A stretch of 23,984 nucleotides of DNA from a virus: the IMG/VR virus record IMGVR_UViG_3300031707_000173, positions 1 through 23,984 of that record; one strand, written 5' to 3'. The position numbers were made by a program, and so were the translations under genes. Below, piece after piece: positions 1-7,704 of this stretch (its first letter is position 1; each line of letters starts with the position of its first letter). The notes beneath the pieces are model-generated. The model was not told where the DNA came from. It searched no databases and saw only the letters and a program-made list of their open reading frames with translations.

Positions 1-2990
1 GCATCCAAGGTATTTCTGTTCAAGGTATTCAAGGTATTCAAGGTGGAGAGGGGGCTCAGGGTATTCAAGGTATTTCAAGTCAAGGTACTCAAGGGGTACA
101 AGGTCAGGCTGTTCAAGGAGTAGGTGGAGGGCAAGGAGTTCAGGGTATTCAGGGTATATCAAGTCAAGGTGTGCAAGGAGCTCAGGGAATATCTATTCAG
201 GGTTCTCAAGGAGTACAGGGAATACAAGGACAAGGAATACAAGGTGGACAAGGAGCAACAGGAGCTGGAACACAAGGTACTCAAGGAGTACAGGGAATTC
301 AATCATCTCAAGGAGTACAGGGAATTTCTGGTGATATGGAGGGTCCACCAGGATTACAAGGAACTCAAGGAGTACAAGGGATACAAGGTTTAGGTAGTCA
401 AGGCACTCAGGGAGTAACTGGAGCTGGAACACAAGGAACAGATGGAGGACAAGGTATTCAAGGTATTCAGGGTACTGGTTCTCAAGGAACTCAGGGGGTA
501 CAGGGGACTGGTTCTCAAGGCAGTCAGGGAGTACAGGGTCAGGCTATACAAGGCAGTCAGGGAATACAATCATCTCAAGGTATTCAAGGTATCCAAGGAG
601 GAGGTAGTGATGCTTCTATAACAGATGTATATGTTGAAGCAGATCCACAATTTCCTATTGATTATTTAAAATATGTTTCCGCTCAAGGAATACAAGATGT
701 AACTGATATTCCTAAATCAAATGGTTTGGTAGCAGGAGGTATTGTTACATGGGAGAGTGGTTTGACATTTTTAGTATCACCAGCTGCTTATTATATTAAT
801 GGGGTTCTTTATATAACAGTAACAGATGATGTTACCTTAGATACAGCTGATCCAAATTATCCAAGAATTGATATTATAATAGTAGACACATCATCCGCTG
901 TTTCAATTATAAAAGGGGTGGCAGAAACTAACCCTGTTAAACCAACTGTAGACCCAGCCACTCAGATAGAACTTACACAGGTTCTTGTACCAGCTAATGC
1001 CACAGAGCCAGATATTGAAATTACATCGGAACTTATTTATGATGAAAATGTTGAGTGGACAGGAGCTGTTGCTGGAACTACTGGTAACTTTAATTCTGCT
1101 ACTTCTCCATTCCATTTAACTAAATGTCTTGAAATTACTAATATTGGTAATAATGATACTATAACATTTACGAAAGGAGCTGGTACTTCTGATATTACAG
1201 ACTTTGAAACCTTAGTTGTCTATATTAAGTTAAAAGCAACTATGGACAATTCAAGGAATATGTACCTGGCTTTCTTAAATGCAACGACATTAATAAATAC
1301 AGAGGTTCTGCTTCCAGTAAATAAATCGTTAATAAATAGTTGGCAGAACATTTCAGTTAATTTAGCAGGATTGGCTTATAGTGCCTCTTTATTTAATAAG
1401 GTAAGGATAAGATTTTCCAAGACAGGAGCTCAATCAGATCATACTGGGTTTTATTTAGATTACCTAGAGTTACATACAGGAATTACTCAACCTACCATTG
1501 CTGGAGCACAAGGAACACAAGGAGTAACCGGAGGTCAAGGAATTCAGGGAGTTCAAGGATTAGGTAGTCAGGGAATACAAGGTCAGGCTATACAGGGTAG
1601 TCAAGGAGTACAAGGTATATCATCTCAAGGTACTCAGGGTATTCAAGGAGTACAAGGAGAGTCAATTCAGGGAGGGGAAGGTGTACAGGGAATACAAGGG
1701 GAAGGTGTACAGGGAATACAAGGGGAAGGTATACAGGGAATACAAGGAGAGAGTATTCAAGGTGCTCAAGGAATTCAAGGGGAAGGTGGACAAGGAGCAC
1801 AAGGTATAAGCGGTTATCAACAGATATATGTTCAGGATGAAGCTCCAGTTTCTCCAAATGAAGGTGATATATGGATTGACTCTGACGGAGCTACTAATGC
1901 TCAAGGAACAACTGGACTACAAGGAGCTACGGGTAGTGGTACTCAAGGTGGAGAAGGAGGACAAGGTAGTCAAGGAATACAAGGAGAGAGTATTCAAGGT
2001 AGTCAAGGAATACAAGGAGAGAGTATTCAAGGTAGTCAGGGTATTCAGGGTATTTCTTCTCAAGGAGCGCAAGGTATTCAGGGAATAAGCAGTCAAGGCA
2101 GTCAAGGCACTCAAGGTATTTCCTCTCAAGGAGCTCAGGGCACTCAGGGAATATCCTCTCAAGGAGCTCAGGGAATACAAGGTCAGGCGATCCAAGGTAC
2201 TCAAGGGATTCAAGGTATTAGTTCACAAGGAGCTCAAGGTATTCAAGGCATATCATCACAAGGTGCCCAAGGTATTCAAGGTATATCAAGTCAGGGGGCT
2301 CAGGGAGTTCAGGGTATTAGTTCACAAGGAACTCAGGGCATTCAGGGAGTAAATGCTGGACAAGGTGCTCAAGGTACGCAGGGTATAAGCAGTCAGGGTG
2401 CACAGGGAATACAAGGTATATCAAGTCAGGGTGCACAGGGAATACAAGGAGTACAAGGTATATCTTCACAAGGTGCTCAGGGAATACAAGGAATTAGTTC
2501 TCAAGGAACTCAGGGTATTCAGGGTAATTCAGCTTCTATGCAAGGGGTACAAGGTATTCAAGGTATATCAAGTCAGGGAGCTCAGGGAGTTCAGGGTATT
2601 AGTTCTCAGGGAGCTCAGGGTGCTCAGGGACCACAAGGTATTCAAGGTAAAACATCTGATATAAGACTAAAAAAGAATATACGTCCATTTGCTGAAGGAG
2701 TACAAACATTACTGGGTATTGATTCTGTAAAATTTCAATATAATGGATTATATGGCACTCCAACTGATGGAAGGGATGTTATTGGTATAATTGCTAATCA
2801 GTTAGAGCAGATCATACCAGAAGCTGTTTATAAAATAAAAGGTAAATTAAGGTTGGAGGATATTGAAGAAACAGATATACTTCATTATGACGAAGTTCCG
2901 ATGTTGATGGTTTGTATTAATGCTATTAAAGAGCATAATAAGACTATTGATGATTTATTGTTAAGAGTTAAAAAATTGGAAGAAGTATAA
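1..2990 (+). CDS. Collagen-like tail fibre protein with C-terminal S74 chaperone, 5'-partial
   Basis: The reading frame is already open at base 3, so the start lies upstream of the window; GTG 171 is only an internal codon. The visible part has collagen-like Gly-X-Gln repeats (about 3-602), a non-repetitive globular insert (about 603-1500), a second repeat block (about 1501-1808), a short linker ending in EGDIWIDSD, a third repeat block (about 1893-2651), and a C-terminal domain starting SDIRLKKNI at 2655. That last motif is the hallmark of the peptidase S74 intramolecular chaperone, which trimerises fibres and then cleaves itself off at the Ser. The insert has a beta-rich look and could be a receptor- or carbohydrate-binding module; this is inference. 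Repeats are nearly proline-free, with Gln mostly in the Y position. It likely forms a trimeric host-recognition fibre. The stop overlaps the next ATG by one base. Confidence 0.9.
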   Translation, partial: IQGISVQGIQGIQGGEGAQGIQGISSQGTQGVQGQAVQGVGGGQGVQGIQGISSQGVQGAQGISIQGSQGVQGIQGQGIQGGQGATGAGTQGTQGVQGIQSSQGVQGISGDMEGPPGLQGTQGVQGIQGLGSQGTQGVTGAGTQGTDGGQGIQGIQGTGSQGTQGVQGTGSQGSQGVQGQAIQGSQGIQSSQGIQGIQGGGSDASITDVYVEADPQFPIDYLKYVSAQGIQDVTDIPKSNGLVAGGIVTWESGLTFLVSPAAYYINGVLYITVTDDVTLDTADPNYPRIDIIIVDTSSAVSIIKGVAETNPVKPTVDPATQIELTQVLVPANATEPDIEITSELIYDENVEWTGAVAGTTGNFNSATSPFHLTKCLEITNIGNNDTITFTKGAGTSDITDFETLVVYIKLKATMDNSRNMYLAFLNATTLINTEVLLPVNKSLINSWQNISVNLAGLAYSASLFNKVRIRFSKTGAQSDHTGFYLDYLELHTGITQPTIAGAQGTQGVTGGQGIQGVQGLGSQGIQGQAIQGSQGVQGISSQGTQGIQGVQGESIQGGEGVQGIQGEGVQGIQGEGIQGIQGESIQGAQGIQGEGGQGAQGISGYQQIYVQDEAPVSPNEGDIWIDSDGATNAQGTTGLQGATGSGTQGGEGGQGSQGIQGESIQGSQGIQGESIQGSQGIQGISSQGAQGIQGISSQGSQGTQGISSQGAQGTQGISSQGAQGIQGQAIQGTQGIQGISSQGAQGIQGISSQGAQGIQGISSQGAQGVQGISSQGTQGIQGVNAGQGAQGTQGISSQGAQGIQGISSQGAQGIQGVQGISSQGAQGIQGISSQGTQGIQGNSASMQGVQGIQGISSQGAQGVQGISSQGAQGAQGPQGIQGKTSDIRLKKNIRPFAEGVQTLLGIDSVKFQYNGLYGTPTDGRDVIGIIANQLEQIIPEAVYKIKGKLRLEDIEETDILHYDEVPMLMVCINAIKEHNKTIDDLLLRVKKLEEV
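3..602 (+). repeat. Collagen-like Gly-X-Gln coding repeat, block 1
   Basis: Tandem nine-base units encode G-[I/V/T/A/S]-Q triplets such as GIQ, GVQ and GTQ. They are broken by five-residue units (GISSQ, GIQSS) and by a short GPPGLQ stretch, one of very few proline sites in the fibre. The window opens inside this block, so its full length is unknown. Confidence 0.9.
1501..1808 (+). repeat. Collagen-like Gly-X-Gln coding repeat, block 2
   Basis: This is a second G-X-Q block between the globular insert and the EGDIWIDSD linker. It contains tandem GEGVQGIQ and GESIQ units, with near-identical DNA copies around 1675-1745. Acidic Glu takes X or Y positions here more often than in the other blocks. 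Confidence 0.85.
1893..2651 (+). repeat. Collagen-like repeat, block 3, with an 11-residue GIQGISSQGAQ period
   Basis: The dominant higher-order unit is about 33 bases and encodes GIQGISSQGAQ or close variants, many times in a row. The protein repeat is strict, but the DNA is not: the SS pair is written TCCTCT, AGTTCA, AGCAGT, TCATCA, TCAAGT, TCTTCA and TCTTCT in different copies. The GISSQ step breaks the Gly-every-third register regularly, so the triple helix would be segmented. Confidence 0.9.
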
Positions 2991-3712
2991 TGGCACAGTT
3001 TACAGATAATTTTAATAGTTATGTAGTAGATGATCCACTTGCAGGTCAAGGGCAATGGACTGGTACTTCTGGTATTAAAGTACTTACTGGTGGTATAATT
3101 GGTGCAATTTCTAATAGTATGGCTCAGACAGGGGTAAGTTTAACCTCATTTGATAATAGTAGTAATAATTGGGATATATCATTTAAAATAGTAGAAACAA
3201 CAACAGGAGATGGTGGTTATATAGGTATAGCAGGATCAGCATGGATATTTGGTTATGGTGGAGGGGAGCAATTTTTATGCTATGGAGAATTTTTATATGA
3301 TTGGATTTATAGGGATTCCCCTCATGTAGATGGAGATGTGGTATTAATTAAGGTAACAGAGGGAGGAACACATATTGAGTTTTATGTAAATGGAGATATA
3401 GATACAGAGTATTCAACGGCTCCTGCTGGATTTACAGGAGGGGATGGGGTGTTTGATATTCCTTTTGTTTTAGATACCTTTTTATCTAGTGCTCTTCAAT
3501 TTTACTTTACTTTTACGGATAGCACTTTTCGGGTAGATGATGTTATAATTAATTATGATGCAGTTGCTTCATTTGCATATCAAGGAGTTTTAAAAATATA
3601 TGATAATAGTGAATGGATTCCTCGACCATTATTGGTTGAGGATTTAGCATTTGAACGTAGACCAGTTCGAGCATATATAGATGGTAATTGGGAATTAATA
3701 CAGTCATTTTAA
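2990..3712 (+). CDS. Putative lectin-like virion / tail-associated protein
   Basis: This 240-residue protein starts by one-base overlap with the fibre stop (taATG). The N-terminus (DNFNSYVVDDPLAGQGQW) resembles the opening of concanavalin-A/LamG-like jelly rolls, and residues 1-190 look all-beta, with many Gly, Thr and aromatic residues. The last 45 residues (KIYDNSEWIPRPLLVED, then AYIDGNWELI) contain two W-centred repeats of a kind often seen at the C-termini of small phage virion proteins. There is no signal peptide or membrane segment. Its position just after the fibre suggests a virion-bound accessory or carbohydrate-binding protein. The jelly-roll assignment rests on sequence character, not on a diagnostic motif. 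Confidence 0.6.
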   Translation: MAQFTDNFNSYVVDDPLAGQGQWTGTSGIKVLTGGIIGAISNSMAQTGVSLTSFDNSSNNWDISFKIVETTTGDGGYIGIAGSAWIFGYGGGEQFLCYGEFLYDWIYRDSPHVDGDVVLIKVTEGGTHIEFYVNGDIDTEYSTAPAGFTGGDGVFDIPFVLDTFLSSALQFYFTFTDSTFRVDDVIINYDAVASFAYQGVLKIYDNSEWIPRPLLVEDLAFERRPVRAYIDGNWELIQSF

Positions 3713-3721
3713 ACAAAGAAT

Positions 3722-6259
3722 ATGTTTGGAGATAAAATAGGAAGAAATTATCGTTTGGATGTACTCAATCGTAACCTTGTGAGAACGATTCTTGAGGCAG
3801 GTGGGAATATTGTGCCTTTAATGATAAACTCATTAGATAGCAAAGGACTTGGATTATGTAACCCGTCTGTATTCATAGATAATGGTAAGCCTATGATGAT
3901 TCTTCGGAATGTTAATTATACACTTTACCATGCTGAGAATACTCAGGCTTTTAATAGCAGGTATGGTCCATTATCTTATCTTAATCCTGAAAATGATATA
4001 CACCTACGTACATGGAATTTCTTATGCGAATTGGATCCAAAGACATTAGCAATAGCCAAGTATTGGAAAATAGATACATCCAAGTTGGACAAGGAACCAC
4101 TTTGGGAGTTCATAGGTTTGGAAGATGCAAGACTTGTGCGTTGGGATGGAAAACTATACGGTATAGGTGTACGAAGAGATACGACTACGAATGGTCAGGG
4201 TCGTATGGAGTTCAGTCAACTGCAGATCACAGGTAGGCATAGTATTGATAATACTATTGAGCATCTAGAAGTCAAGGAAATAACTCGTAATCGTATTGAG
4301 AATACAGACCCAAAAGCTTATTGTGAGAAGAACTGGATGCCTGTACTTGATATACCAAATACATTTGTTAAGTGGGTTAATCCTACGGCAGTAGTAGAAG
4401 TGGATTTGGAAACTAATACTGCCAAGCATATTTACCACGGTAAGGATACAGATATTATTCCTGGTTTGCCTTTCCTGCGTGGTGGATCACAGGTAGTTAC
4501 CTGGGGAGAATTTAGGTTTTGCCTGGTGCATGAATGTGATTTGTTTAGTAATGTATTGGAACAGAAAGATGCTACTTATTTACATCGTTTTGTGGTTTGG
4601 GATAAAAATTGGAATGTTATTAAAATAACAGAACCATTTTCGTTTATGGGTGGAGAGATTGAATTTTGTTGTGGGGCAGCCATATATGAGGATAATTTAT
4701 TATTAACTTTTGGTTTTCAAGATAATGCGGCTTATTTGTTAAGAGTACCTAAACTTATGATACCATGGGTATTAGGATTGGTAGAAGAGTTTGACTGGGG
4801 ATTAATAGAAGAGAATCAGTGGTTTAAGAAAGGATTGATTAGGGAAATTAAAATAGAAGATCAATATCAAAGATATTTTAAGGTAGAAAAAGGAGATGTC
4901 GTACTTGATCTTGGAGCCAGTGTTGGTCCATTTGCCGTACATATACTCCCGCAGAAGCCTTCTGAGATTATATGTTTAGAACCTCATCCTGAGTTATTTA
5001 AAACCTTGATTAAGAATACTGCTCGATCCTCAATTATTAAGTGTCATAATTTAGGAATTGCTGCAATAGACGGAGTAGTTGAAACAAATAGCTTATTTGA
5101 TCCTGACTCAGGTTTGGTATCAGACAAAGTAAATAAAATGACCAGTATTCGTTTTGATACATTAGTTGAGAATATACCAGACATAGACTTCTTAAAGATT
5201 GATATTGAGGGTGGGGAGTATGATGTATTTACCGAAGATAATTTGGCATGGATTGCTACACACGTTAAAAAGATAGCAGGTGAGTTACATTTACATACTC
5301 CTGAAGAAAAAGAGAAATTTCGTAAATTCCGTGATTTATACTTTAAAGCATTCCCAAACTTTCAGGTTCATGCTAACAATGGGGCAAATATTAAGTTTCA
5401 GATATGGGATGATAATTTTGCTGATTTATATGGATTTGTTACTTTCTATATAGATAATCGTCCTAACAGGTGGGCAGTAACTCCAGTGGCATCATTGGAG
5501 ATAACTACTATCATACCAAAGGGTGGTTGTCCTATTGATTGTGTATTTTGTCCACAAGATGCTTTAAAAGCCAGATATGATGATCCTATAAAAAAGCTGA
5601 CTCTTGAGAATTTTAAAGAACTTATTGATAAAGTTCCAAAGGAAATTATTATAACATTTGCTGGTTTTACGGAACCGTTCTTGAATAAGGATTGTGCAAA
5701 TATGATAGTATATGCTAACGAGCAGGGACACAGGGTTTCTTTATTTACTACAGCAGTAGGTATGACAATGGATGATTTCTTTAAGATAAGACATATACCA
5801 TTCCAAAGTGCTCAAGGAGGATTTGTGTTACATCTACCTGATATAGAAGGTTATTCTAAGCATAAAATAACTTCTGATTATGTGGATTTGTTATCTCAGA
5901 TAATGACATCAGGAATAGCCTACCAGGCAGTTTCAATGGGAACTCCTCCTGAAAATATTAGAGTAATGTTTCCAGAGTACATAAAACAGACTATGTGGTG
6001 GAGAGCAGGTAATTTGAAAGCAGGGGTTGTTGATTACAATCAGGTAAGAGTTAAGTCAGGTTCAATTACTTGTGGATGTCAGGAAAAGGTTTATCATAAT
6101 GTATTACTTCCAAATGGAGATATAACACTTTGTTGCATGGATTATGGATTAAAACATATACTTGGTAATTTATACAAGCAAGAGTATAAAGACATTGTAC
6201 CAGTTTATAATGAACCTTTTGAATTATGTAAATATTGTGAAAATGGAGTATCAATATGA
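3722..6259 (+). CDS. Three-domain enzyme: beta-propeller glycosidase-like + FkbM-type methyltransferase + radical SAM/SPASM
   Basis: This is a single 845-residue reading frame. Residues about 40-345 resemble a five-bladed propeller of the GH43/GH130 kind, with CNPSVF (46-51), GLEDARLV (132-139) and EKNWMPV (202-208). Residues about 375-560 are a SAM-dependent methyltransferase of FkbM type, with VVLDLGASVGPFA (393-405), EPHP (420-423) and LKIDIEGGEYD (491-501). Residues about 588-845 are a radical SAM domain with C603-x3-C607-x2-C610 binding the 4Fe-4S/AdoMet cluster and a GFTEP motif (648-652). It ends in a SPASM-like Cys-rich tail (C784, C786, C804, C805, C836, C839) for extra clusters. The likely role is modification of a glycan or glycopeptide. 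No frameshift or stop separates the domains. The next gene overlaps by ATGA. The propeller's catalytic identity is uncertain; the other two domains are clear. Confidence 0.85.
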   Translation: MFGDKIGRNYRLDVLNRNLVRTILEAGGNIVPLMINSLDSKGLGLCNPSVFIDNGKPMMILRNVNYTLYHAENTQAFNSRYGPLSYLNPENDIHLRTWNFLCELDPKTLAIAKYWKIDTSKLDKEPLWEFIGLEDARLVRWDGKLYGIGVRRDTTTNGQGRMEFSQLQITGRHSIDNTIEHLEVKEITRNRIENTDPKAYCEKNWMPVLDIPNTFVKWVNPTAVVEVDLETNTAKHIYHGKDTDIIPGLPFLRGGSQVVTWGEFRFCLVHECDLFSNVLEQKDATYLHRFVVWDKNWNVIKITEPFSFMGGEIEFCCGAAIYEDNLLLTFGFQDNAAYLLRVPKLMIPWVLGLVEEFDWGLIEENQWFKKGLIREIKIEDQYQRYFKVEKGDVVLDLGASVGPFAVHILPQKPSEIICLEPHPELFKTLIKNTARSSIIKCHNLGIAAIDGVVETNSLFDPDSGLVSDKVNKMTSIRFDTLVENIPDIDFLKIDIEGGEYDVFTEDNLAWIATHVKKIAGELHLHTPEEKEKFRKFRDLYFKAFPNFQVHANNGANIKFQIWDDNFADLYGFVTFYIDNRPNRWAVTPVASLEITTIIPKGGCPIDCVFCPQDALKARYDDPIKKLTLENFKELIDKVPKEIIITFAGFTEPFLNKDCANMIVYANEQGHRVSLFTTAVGMTMDDFFKIRHIPFQSAQGGFVLHLPDIEGYSKHKITSDYVDLLSQIMTSGIAYQAVSMGTPPENIRVMFPEYIKQTMWWRAGNLKAGVVDYNQVRVKSGSITCGCQEKVYHNVLLPNGDITLCCMDYGLKHILGNLYKQEYKDIVPVYNEPFELCKYCENGVSI

Positions 6260-7476
6260 CAGAGCTATTAAATTACATATCAGATACTAAGAACGGACAA
6301 TACAATTTTGCGTTGGGACGTTGGTATGAAAGTCAGGGTCATACGGCGGCTGCTGCAGGTTATTATATTCGTACTACCGAGTTTGCAAAGGATGAGTTAC
6401 TTATTTATGAAGCTCTACTGAGAATTTCTATTTGTTTATTAAGTCAGGGAGCAAGGGTATTTGTTTCTAAAGGAGTATTGTTGAGAGCTATTGCATTAAA
6501 ACCTGAAAGACCAGAAGCCTATTTCTTAATGAGTCAATGCTGTGAACATAATAAGGATTTTTCAGAGTCTTACACCTATGCTTGCTTAGGGGAGAGGATT
6601 TATACAAATAAAGAAACACCAAAATTAAGAACTAATGTTGGTTATCCTGGTGAGTATGGATTTATATTTGAGAAAGCCGTATCAGGTTGGTGGCTTGGTT
6701 TAGTAGATGAATCTATTCATTTATTCCGTCAGTTGGATAAAAGGGCAGATATGCTTCCTATTCATATTGTTTCTGTAAAAAATAATTTGAAAAATCTGTC
6801 AAATAACTTTAAGAATCCTCTTACCTATTATGGTAATATGTATGAAAGACTAAAGGTAAAATTTAAGGGAGCAAGAGATATAGAACGCAATTATTCCCAA
6901 TGCTACCAGGATATGTTTGTACTTACTATACTCAATGGTAAAGAGAATGGTAAATTTGTAGAGATAGGTTGTGGAGATCCATTCTTTGGTAATAATACAG
7001 CATTACTTGAAGAATTTGGATGGACTGGTATTTCAATAGATATAGATTCAAATATAACAAAGAAATTTGCTGAACAGAGAACAAGTCAGGTAATTACGGC
7101 AGACGCAACCAAACTGGATTACTCATCGCTCCTCACAGGAGACTACGACTATTTACAGATAGACTGTGATCCAGCCCTAAATTCGCTTCAAGTGTTATTC
7201 AGGATACCATTTGAAAAATGTCGTTTTGCCATAATTACTTTTGAACATGATGCTTATAGTAATGATAGTATAGGGATTAAAGAGAGAAGTAGAGTGTATT
7301 TACATTCATTAGGGTATAAAATGATAGTAGGAGATATTGCTCCTGATAAGTATATGAACTTTGAGGATTGGTGGATTCATCCTGATCTAACTGATGGAGT
7401 ACCATGTGATTTGATTACCTATTCTGGGGAGGATAAAACAAGGAAGGCTGATGAATATATGTTAAATTTAGGATAA
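6256..7476 (+). CDS. FkbM-like SAM methyltransferase with helical TPR-like N-terminus
   Basis: This 406-residue protein starts in an ATGA overlap with the fusion enzyme, so the two are probably co-translated. Residues about 10-160 are helical with TPR-like character (ALGRWYESQGHTAAAAGYY, then LRAIALKPERPEAYFLMSQC). Residues about 212-390 form a methyltransferase-like domain: YSQCYQDMF (213-221), GKFVEIGCGDPFFGNNT (232-248) as the SAM loop, SIDID (260-264) and DYLQIDCD (298-305). The CYQDMF/FVEIGCGDP combination is typical of FkbM-like enzymes, which O-methylate sugars. The TPR part may hold the acceptor or the neighbouring fusion protein (inference). Its stop overlaps the next start by one base (taATG). 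Confidence 0.8.
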   Translation: MTELLNYISDTKNGQYNFALGRWYESQGHTAAAAGYYIRTTEFAKDELLIYEALLRISICLLSQGARVFVSKGVLLRAIALKPERPEAYFLMSQCCEHNKDFSESYTYACLGERIYTNKETPKLRTNVGYPGEYGFIFEKAVSGWWLGLVDESIHLFRQLDKRADMLPIHIVSVKNNLKNLSNNFKNPLTYYGNMYERLKVKFKGARDIERNYSQCYQDMFVLTILNGKENGKFVEIGCGDPFFGNNTALLEEFGWTGISIDIDSNITKKFAEQRTSQVITADATKLDYSSLLTGDYDYLQIDCDPALNSLQVLFRIPFEKCRFAIITFEHDAYSNDSIGIKERSRVYLHSLGYKMIVGDIAPDKYMNFEDWWIHPDLTDGVPCDLITYSGEDKTRKADEYMLNLG

Positions 7477-7703
7477 TGAATAAGGACTTATATCAGAATA
7501 TATTAGGGACGGCAATAGGAGTAATCCTTGTGATTATGCTTACATTGCTTTTTCTAATTGATATTCCACAGAATAATATGAATATACTACTTTTAATTAT
7601 TGGTGCTCTTATTAGTTCTTTTACTACGGTAGTTCAGTATTATTTTGGTTCAAGTAAGGGATCAGCTGATAAGGATAAGATTTTAAGAAATAAGGAGGAG
7701 TAG
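7476..7703 (+). CDS. Small two-helix membrane protein, holin-like candidate
   Basis: This 75-residue protein has two hydrophobic segments, about residues 9-29 and 35-57, joined by a short turn (DIPQNN). A charged C-terminus follows, beginning YYFGSSKGSADKDK. The YFGSSKGS ending is one I associate with small phage membrane proteins sometimes annotated as holins. No endolysin gene is adjacent, so a lysis role is not supported by context. It sits between the sugar-modifying pair and the portal gene and carries the portal gene's SD in its last codons. Alternatives are a membrane anchor for the upstream enzymes or a superinfection-exclusion protein. Confidence 0.6.
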   Translation: MNKDLYQNILGTAIGVILVIMLTLLFLIDIPQNNMNILLLIIGALISSFTTVVQYYFGSSKGSADKDKILRNKEE

Positions 7704-7704
7704 T

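Noticed and set aside
171-173. GTG 171 as the start of the fibre gene
   Set aside because: The frame is open and codes for the same G-X-Q repeats back to base 3, and no SD precedes the GTG; the gene enters from outside the window.
193-2213. Several minus-strand and alternate-frame open frames of 80-100 codons across the fibre repeats
   Set aside because: They are shadows of the 9-base repeat: all frames of such DNA stay open and translate to Leu/Val- or Lys/Glu-rich repeats without start signals or family features.
1-2651. CRISPR array or satellite DNA
   Set aside because: The repeats are coding, short, without unique spacers of constant length, and in one intact protein frame.
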